Translations under genes and position numbers: made by a program
Shown: piece by piece, positions 12,903-17,142 of the stretch
Numbering within the stretch: the first letter of the stretch is position 1
Layout: every line of letters starts with the position of its first letter
Origin: Geodermatophilaceae bacterium
GTDB lineage: Bacteria > Actinomycetota > Actinomycetes > Mycobacteriales > Geodermatophilaceae
Reading direction: 5' to 3'
NCBI GenBank assembly: GCA_013811975.1
Contig: JACCUF010000047.1
Span: 1-17,142, forward strand
DNA: 17,142 nucleotides
Notes under the pieces: generated by a model
What the model saw: only the letters and a program-made list of their open reading frames with translations
Told to the model about the DNA's origin: nothing
The model's database searches: none

Positions 12903-15082
12903 TGCGCCATCATGAGCGGATGCCCGATCCCGCAGCGGTCGCCTCGGCCAGCCGGGCGGCAGACCGGCCAGAGCCCGACGCGGCGCCAGACGTCCCTTCC
13001 CACGATGGCCCGGCCGACGTCCCCGCACCGGCGCCGACCCGCGCTGCCGCGCTGCCACCGGATCGATACCTCAACCGTGAGCTGTCCTGGCTGGACTTCA
13101 ACGCCCGCGTCCTTTCCCTCGCCGAAGACCAGCAGCTACCGATACTGGAGCGGATGAAGTTCCTGGCGATCTTCGCCTCGAACCTCGACGAGTTCTACAT
13201 GGTCCGGGTCGCCGGTCTCAAGAGGCGCCAGAGCACCGGGTTGTCGGTTCGCTCCCCCGACGGCCTGTCGCCCCGTGAGCAGCTGGAGCGGATCAACGCT
13301 CGTACCCAGGACCTCTCCACTCAGCACGCGGCCTGTTTCGGCAAGGACATCGAACCGGCGCTGGAGGCCGAAGGTATCCGCATCGTCCACTGGGACGAAC
13401 TCGAGCGAACCGAGGCGGCCCGCCTGCGGGAGTACTTCCGCGACCACGTCTTCCCAGTCCTCACCCCGCTGGCAGTCGATCCGGCGCACCCCTTTCCGTA
13501 CATCAGCGGCCTGTCGCTGAACCTCGCGGTGCTGATCCGCGACCACGGCGGGGGACCGTCGCGGTTTGCGAGGGTCAAGGTGCCCAACAACGTGCCCCGG
13601 TTCGTGACCCTCGCCGACGGACAGAGCTTCCTGCCCCTCGAGGACCTGATCTCGGCCCATATGCCGCAACTGTTCCCGGGCAACGAGGTGATCGCCCAGC
13701 ACGTGTTTCGGGTGACCCGCAACGCCGACTTCGACGTCGAGGACGACCGCGACGAGGATCTGCTGCAGGCCTTGGAGCGCGAGCTCGCGCGACGTCGATT
13801 CGGACCGGCGGTACGGCTGGAGATCACTGACAGCATGGATCCCGAGGTCCTGGGCTTCCTGCTCTCCGAACTCGGGATCACCGACTCAGATGTGGTCCGG
13901 GTCTCTGGGCTGCTGGACCTCTCGGCGCTCATGGCCCTCTACGGTCTGGACCGACCCGAGCTCAAGGACGAGACATTCGTCCCTGCCACCCACCCTCGAT
14001 TGTCCGAGGGTGAGACCCCCAAGAGCGTTTTCGCCACGCTGCGCGAGGGCGATGTCCTGGTCCACCACCCCTACGACTCCTTCGCCACGAGTGTGCAGCG
14101 CTTCATCGAGCAGGCGGCCGAGGACCCGCACGTCCTGGCGATCAAGCAGACCCTTTATCGGACCTCGGGTGACTCGCCGATCGTGGAGGCGCTCAGCGAT
14201 GCCGCTCGGGCGGGTAAACAGGTCGTGGTCCTGGTGGAGATCAAGGCGCGCTTCGATGAAGCCGCCAACATCAGCTGGGCTCGACAACTGGAGCAGGCCG
14301 GCTGCCACGTCGTGTACGGACTGGTGGGCCTCAAGACACACTGCAAGACATCTCTGGTGGTACGCAGTGAGAACGGCGTCATCCGCCGCTACTGCCACCT
14401 CGGAACCGGCAACTACAACCCGAAGACCGCGCGGCTCTACGAGGATTTCGGTGTCCTGACCGCCGACTCTCGGGTCGGAGCCGACCTCACTGACCTGTTC
14501 AATGCGTTGACCGGGTACTCGCGGCAGACCAATTACCGCACGCTGCTGGTCTCCCCGCGAGGCATCCGGCAAGGGCTGCTGGATCGGATCGAGCGCGAGA
14601 TCTCCCATTTTCGTGCGGGCCGCTCGGCCGGGATCATGTTCAAGATCAACTCAATTGTTGACGAGGGCATCATCGACGATCTGTACCGCGCCTCCCAGGC
14701 CGGCGTACCGGTCCGGCTACTGGTTCGCGGTATCTGTGCGTTGCGGCCCGGAGTCCCGGGCCTGTCGGACAACATCGAGGTCCGCTCGATCGTCGGGCGC
14801 TTCCTCGAGCACTCCCGCGTGGTCAACTTCCTCAATGGCGGGGACGAGGAATGGTGGCTCGGGAGCGCGGACATGATGCACCGCAACCTCGATCGACGGA
14901 TCGAGGTCATGCTCCAAGTGACCGACTCGGTTGCCCGAACACAGCTGTCGGAGGTGACGACATCAGCGTGGGGGGCCGCCGTCCGTTGCTGGAACCTCAC
15001 GTCGGACGGCAGTTGGGTGCAATCAGGCGATGAGGACTACCAAGCGGCGCTAATCGCCGGACTCGCCGACCGGGTCGGCTAG
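12902..15082 (+). CDS. ppk1: Polyphosphate kinase 1
   Basis: PPK1 reversibly makes polyphosphate from ATP through a phosphohistidine. The 726-residue product has a disordered Pro/Ala/Asp-rich N-terminus (about 1-52), then the N domain from RYLNRELSWLDFNARVL and the head domain. The catalytic core follows: GLKTHCKTSLVV with the autophosphorylated His at residue 480, RYCHLGTGNYNPKTARLYED just after it, and DMMHRNLDRRIEV with the second catalytic His at 660. These match E. coli H435 and H592. The start is either GTG 12902 or ATG 12920 (6 residues shorter); neither has a strong Shine-Dalgarno. The gene lies 72 nt after the cold-shock-like gene and 17 nt before mutT1, so ppk1 and mutT1 are probably one transcript. 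Confidence 0.97.
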   Translation: MRHHERMPDPAAVASASRAADRPEPDAAPDVPSHDGPADVPAPAPTRAAALPPDRYLNRELSWLDFNARVLSLAEDQQLPILERMKFLAIFASNLDEFYMVRVAGLKRRQSTGLSVRSPDGLSPREQLERINARTQDLSTQHAACFGKDIEPALEAEGIRIVHWDELERTEAARLREYFRDHVFPVLTPLAVDPAHPFPYISGLSLNLAVLIRDHGGGPSRFARVKVPNNVPRFVTLADGQSFLPLEDLISAHMPQLFPGNEVIAQHVFRVTRNADFDVEDDRDEDLLQALERELARRRFGPAVRLEITDSMDPEVLGFLLSELGITDSDVVRVSGLLDLSALMALYGLDRPELKDETFVPATHPRLSEGETPKSVFATLREGDVLVHHPYDSFATSVQRFIEQAAEDPHVLAIKQTLYRTSGDSPIVEALSDAARAGKQVVVLVEIKARFDEAANISWARQLEQAGCHVVYGLVGLKTHCKTSLVVRSENGVIRRYCHLGTGNYNPKTARLYEDFGVLTADSRVGADLTDLFNALTGYSRQTNYRTLLVSPRGIRQGLLDRIEREISHFRAGRSAGIMFKINSIVDEGIIDDLYRASQAGVPVRLLVRGICALRPGVPGLSDNIEVRSIVGRFLEHSRVVNFLNGGDEEWWLGSADMMHRNLDRRIEVMLQVTDSVARTQLSEVTTSAWGAAVRCWNLTSDGSWVQSGDEDYQAALIAGLADRVG

Positions 15083-15099
15083 TGCCGGGGCCCAGCTAG

Positions 15100-15984
15100 A
15101 TGCCGAGTCCGGTTCTTGCCGCCGGAGGCATCATCTGGCGTAGCAACACCGAATTGAACACCGTCGAAGTCTTGCTCGTGCACCGCCCTCGCTACCACGA
15201 CTGGACATTTCCGAAGGGCAAGCTGCACAAGGGAGAGTCCTTACTCACGGCGGCGGTCCGGGAAGTCTCGGAGGAGACCGGGTTGTCGGTGGTTGTGGGC
15301 CATCGGATGCCCACCGTTCGATACCGCACCATGGACGGGCCGAAGGAGGTCAGCTACTGGGCGATGCGACCCGAAGCCGGGGTGTTTGCCCCCAACAGTG
15401 AGGTCGACAGGGTCCGCTGGGTGTCGATGGCCCGGGCCGGCAAGAAGCTGACTTACGCCCACGACCGGCGGTTGGCCGAGGAACTGGCCGACCAACCACC
15501 GAGCGTGGTACGGGTGGTATTGGTACGCCATGCCGATGCCGGTCATCGCAGGGACTTCGATGGCCCGGACATCGCTCGTCCACTCTCCGACCGCGGCGTG
15601 CGACAGGCCGACCGTCTGGTCCCCCTGCTGACCAGCTTCGCGCCCACTCGCGTGGTGTCAGCATCTGCGTTGCGGTGCGCACAGACGGTCGAACCTCTTG
15701 CCCGGGCGACGGGACTAGGCGTTGAGCAGGCGCCGATGTTCGGCGAGGACGAGTTCGCCGCTGATTCGGAGGCCACCTCCGATCAGCTCATGTCCTACCT
15801 CGTCTCGACCGACGATGTGACGGTGATTGCCAGTCAGGGTGGGGTCATCCCCTCACTGATCGCTGCACTGTGTCCATCGGCACCCGAGCCCATGCCGCAG
15901 ATCGCAGCGAAGGCCGGTGCCTGGGTGCTGGCTTTCGGAGCAGGTCGGCTACGCGCGGACTATTACCCACCACCCAAACGCTGA
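15100..15984 (+). CDS. mutT1: MutT1: Nudix hydrolase fused to a histidine-phosphatase domain
   Basis: A 294-residue, two-domain protein. The N-terminal Nudix domain has WTFPKGKLHKGES and the Nudix box from G40 to L62, ending in REVSEETGL, so all metal-binding Glu residues are present. The C-terminal domain (about 135-294) is SixA/phosphoglycerate-mutase-like, with LVRHADAG (141-148, catalytic H144) and LSDRGVRQAD (162-171). The second catalytic His of the superfamily (SHGG) is Gln here (ASQGGVIPSL, Q246). From memory, mycobacterial MutT1 has the same change and hydrolyses 8-oxo-GTP and diadenosine polyphosphates. The expected role is removing oxidised or signalling nucleotides. It follows ppk1 by 17 nt and converges on hupB with an 11-nt gap and no visible terminator. 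Confidence 0.9.
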   Translation: MPSPVLAAGGIIWRSNTELNTVEVLLVHRPRYHDWTFPKGKLHKGESLLTAAVREVSEETGLSVVVGHRMPTVRYRTMDGPKEVSYWAMRPEAGVFAPNSEVDRVRWVSMARAGKKLTYAHDRRLAEELADQPPSVVRVVLVRHADAGHRRDFDGPDIARPLSDRGVRQADRLVPLLTSFAPTRVVSASALRCAQTVEPLARATGLGVEQAPMFGEDEFAADSEATSDQLMSYLVSTDDVTVIASQGGVIPSLIAALCPSAPEPMPQIAAKAGAWVLAFGAGRLRADYYPPPKR

Positions 15985-15995
15985 TCGAACGGGCA

Positions 15996-16502
15996 CTACC
16001 TCTTACCCCGCTTGGCCGGCTTCTTCGCGAGAACCTTGGCCGCAGCTTTCTTGGTGGCCGGTTTCTTGGCCGGTGCCTTCTTGGCGAGAACCTTGGCCGC
16101 GGCACGCTTGGTCGGCGCCGCCTTCTTGGCGGTGGTGGCCCGCTTGGCGGGCGCTGCCTTCTTGGCCGGGGCCGCATTGCTCGCCGTCGCGCTGCGCTTG
16201 GCTGTCGTCGTCTTGGTCAGACGCTTGGCACCGCTGACGACATCCTTGAAGCCCTGGCCCGGACGGAAGGCCGGAACCGAGGTCTTCTTGAGGCGGATGG
16301 CGACCCCAGTCCGGGGGTTTCGCGCGGTACGGGCGGCGCGCGCCCGCTTCTCGAACACGCCGAAACCGGTGATAGCCACGCGCTCTCCGCTGGCGACGGC
16401 GCGAAGCACAGCGTCGACCATTGCCTCGACGACGGCGCCAGTGGATTTCTTGTCAACGGCGGTCTTGGCCGCCACTGCGTCTATCAGTTCAGCCTTGTTC
16501 AC
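15996..16502 (-). CDS. hupB: DNA-binding protein HU with Lys/Ala-rich C-terminal tail (HupB type)
   Basis: HU is the dimeric nucleoid protein that bends DNA. The 168-residue product opens with the canonical MNKAELIDAVAAKT and has GFGVFEKRARAARTARNP (46-63), the RNPRTG arm tip (61-66) and VPAFRPGQGFKD (76-87). A tail of about 75 residues (95-168) consists of K/A/P/T repeats, as in actinobacterial HupB/Hlp, which resembles eukaryotic histone H1 and is a target of lysine modification in mycobacteria (recalled). Within the tail AAAKVLAKK occurs at 134 and 153. The GTG start is preceded by GGGAGG. The start also overlaps the stop of an 11-codon upstream ORF (GTGA), suggesting translational coupling. 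It is convergent with mutT1 and has its own promoter in the gap after leuD. Confidence 0.97.
   Translation of the reverse strand: MNKAELIDAVAAKTAVDKKSTGAVVEAMVDAVLRAVASGERVAITGFGVFEKRARAARTARNPRTGVAIRLKKTSVPAFRPGQGFKDVVSGAKRLTKTTTAKRSATASNAAPAKKAAPAKRATTAKKAAPTKRAAAKVLAKKAPAKKPATKKAAAKVLAKKPAKRGKR
16027..16100. repeat. 17-nt direct repeat in the hupB tail
   Basis: GCGAGAACCTTGGCCGC occurs at 16027-16043 and 16084-16100, a 57-nt (19-codon) period encoding the two AAAKVLAKK units. Near-identity at DNA level suggests a recent in-frame duplication, and a likely site of length variation between strains. Confidence 0.7.
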
Positions 16503-16534
16503 GTGTCCTCCCAGACGTTGGGTAGCTGCACCAT
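16499..16534 (-). CDS. Upstream ORF / leader peptide of hupB (11 residues)
   Basis: In the hupB leader an ATG at 16534 opens the frame MVQLPNVWEDT, closed by a TGA (16499-16501) that overlaps the hupB GTG (16500-16502) as GTGA. It has its own Shine-Dalgarno, AGAGGA, ending 5 nt before the ATG. The hupB ribosome binding site (GGGAGGA) lies inside its last codons. Ribosomes finishing the peptide would end on the hupB start, which suggests coupling or attenuation of HU synthesis. CACCA/TGGTG (5-bp stem, 11-nt loop) brackets the uORF's ribosome binding site and could mask it. The peptide resembles nothing I know, and there is no run of one amino acid as in biosynthetic attenuators. Confidence 0.45.
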   Translation of the reverse strand: MVQLPNVWEDT

Positions 16535-16562
16535 TGCGGTCCTCTGGTGTAGCTGGGTAATC

Positions 16563-16578
16563 GCTTCGACGTCGAAGC
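16563..16578. promoter_or_regulatory. Perfect 16-bp palindrome over the hupB -10/+1
   Basis: GCTTCGACGTCGAAGC is self-complementary over all 16 bp. It overlaps four bases of the -10 (16575-16580) and the expected transcript start near 16568. A protein bound here would block hupB transcription, so it is a strong operator candidate. It is not the actinobacterial LexA box (GAACN4GTTC). The regulator is unknown. Confidence 0.55.
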
Positions 16579-16603
16579 TAGGCCCTTTGCGGGCTGGACT
16601 CAA
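16575..16603 (-). promoter_or_regulatory. Sigma70-type promoter of hupB
   Basis: On the leftward strand TTGAGT (16598-16603) and TAGCTT (16575-16580) are separated by exactly 17 nt. This is one of the two best promoters in the window and fits a highly expressed gene. The leader is about 65 nt, starts near 16568 and includes the palindrome and the upstream ORF. Confidence 0.6.
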
Positions 16604-16616
16604 CTATCGACCCGGC

Positions 16617-16646
16617 GTTTCGTCATATCTGGCAAGGGGTTTCGTT
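16617..16646. repeat. Direct repeat upstream of the hupB promoter
   Basis: GTTTCGT occurs at 16617-16623 and 16639-16645, 22 nt apart (about two helical turns), directly upstream of the hupB -35. The second copy sits between GGGG and CCCC and could also form a weak 4-bp hairpin after the leuD stop. Possibly an activator site or a poor terminator. Confidence 0.25.
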
Positions 16647-16656
16647 CCCCGGTGAC

Positions 16657-17142
16657 CTAGCTCAGGCTGGGAAGCCGCTCTGGACGGGTCTTTTCGAACT
16701 GGGTAACCAGTTCATTGTGTCGCTCGGTCAGCGCGATGTCGTCGAGTCCCTCGAGCAGACGCCATCGGGAATAGGGGTCGACGGCAAAGGGCGTGGCGGA
16801 GCCTGCACACCGGATCTCGTTGGCTGCGAGGTCGACCTCAACTGGCTGCTCCGGGTGCAATTCTGCGTGCTCCCATAGCTTCTCGACTTCACGAATCGGA
16901 GATTCGATGACCAGCAAGCCGGCCTTGAGGGCATTGTTCCGGAAGATGTCGCCGAACCGGGGAGCGATAACCACTCGGAACCCGTAGTCCATCAGCGCCC
17001 AGACCGCATGTTCCCGTGAGGATCCGGTGCCGAAATCATTGTCTGCCACCAAGATCGATGCCTCGGCGTACTGCGGCTGGTTGAGGACGAAATCGGCTTC
17101 GTTCGCCCTCCAAGCCGAGAACAGGCCATCCTCGAAGCCGGT
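16657..17142 (-). CDS. leuD: 3-isopropylmalate dehydratase small subunit, C-terminal part (cut by window edge)
   Basis: LeuD with LeuC interconverts 2- and 3-isopropylmalate in leucine synthesis. The visible 161 residues begin TGFEDGLFSAWR and continue FVLNQPQYAEASILVADNDF, then GTGSSREHAVWALMDYGFRVVIAPRFGDIF, the swivel-domain signature of the small subunit with the substrate-binding GSSREH loop. The frame is open to the right edge, so the N-terminus lies beyond the window, and leuC is expected upstream. A TTG at 17052 is inside the conserved domain and is not the start. The end (RPERLPSLS) is a short family-typical tail. It is followed at 154 nt by hupB, which has its own promoter. Confidence 0.96.
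   Translation of the reverse strand, partial: TGFEDGLFSAWRANEADFVLNQPQYAEASILVADNDFGTGSSREHAVWALMDYGFRVVIAPRFGDIFRNNALKAGLLVIESPIREVEKLWEHAELHPEQPVEVDLAANEIRCAGSATPFAVDPYSRWRLLEGLDDIALTERHNELVTQFEKTRPERLPSLS

Noticed and set aside
16563..16578. LexA/SOS box at hupB
   Set aside because: The palindrome is GCTTCGACGTCGAAGC and lacks the GAAC-N4-GTTC core.
1..17142. Mobile elements, CRISPR arrays, toxin-antitoxin or phage-defence genes
   Set aside because: No transposase, integrase, regularly spaced repeats or defence domain found on either strand; all sizeable genes are housekeeping families.

Overview
The window is high-GC chromosomal DNA with dense, largely overlapping genes, frequent GTG/TTG starts and strong GGAGG-type ribosome binding sites. 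This fits an actinobacterium. The order rsmD / recG / DAK2 protein / thiL / DUF3515 / ddl / gpsA / cofC(fbiD) / ppk1 / mutT1 / hupB / leuD is, from memory, the order of the Mycobacterium tuberculosis recG-leuD region. HU with a long Lys/Ala tail, MutT1 (Nudix plus histidine phosphatase) and the F420 gene cofC are also actinobacterial marks. Differences from mycobacteria (a cystathionine-lyase-like gene between gpsA and ddl, a cytidylate-kinase-like gene after thiL, a cold-shock-like gene between cofC and ppk1) suggest a non-mycobacterial lineage. Genus cannot be fixed from this sequence alone.

Layout. Positions 1-4351 are a leftward unit: a DAK2/FakA-like protein, recG (overlapping by 4 nt) and the start of rsmD. 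Divergent from it, rpmB (zinc-type L28) reads right and meets a cytidylate-kinase-like gene that reads left behind thiL. Positions 6605-7444 read right: a stand-alone Lrp/AsnC RAM-domain protein and a DUF3515 membrane-anchored protein. Positions 7533-11787 read left: plsC, gpsA and a PLP lyase joined by 4-nt overlaps, then, after 222 nt of non-coding DNA, ddl. Positions 11815-15984 read right: cofC, a cold-shock-like gene, ppk1 and mutT1. Finally hupB and the 3' part of leuD read left.

Function. This is core housekeeping: DNA repair and recombination (recG), ribosome biogenesis (rsmD, rpmB), cofactors (thiL for thiamine diphosphate, cofC for F420), phospholipid precursors (gpsA, plsC), peptidoglycan (ddl), polyphosphate (ppk1), nucleotide sanitation (mutT1), nucleoid structure (hupB) and leucine biosynthesis (leuD). 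I see no mobile element, CRISPR array, tRNA or rRNA.

The new material is in the control regions. (i) The hupB leader carries an 11-codon upstream ORF with its own good ribosome binding site, whose stop overlaps the hupB GTG start, beneath a good sigma70-type promoter whose -10/+1 is covered by a perfect 16-bp palindrome. (ii) thiL has a good promoter, a 5'-terminal 7-bp hairpin and a strong Shine-Dalgarno, but the codon in start position is AUC, while the conserved N-terminus lies upstream of the first GTG. (iii) The DUF3515 gene has coding-like sequence upstream of its only standard start, in the same frame as the preceding gene and separated from it by a single TAG. No stretch above 300 bases lacks a gene.
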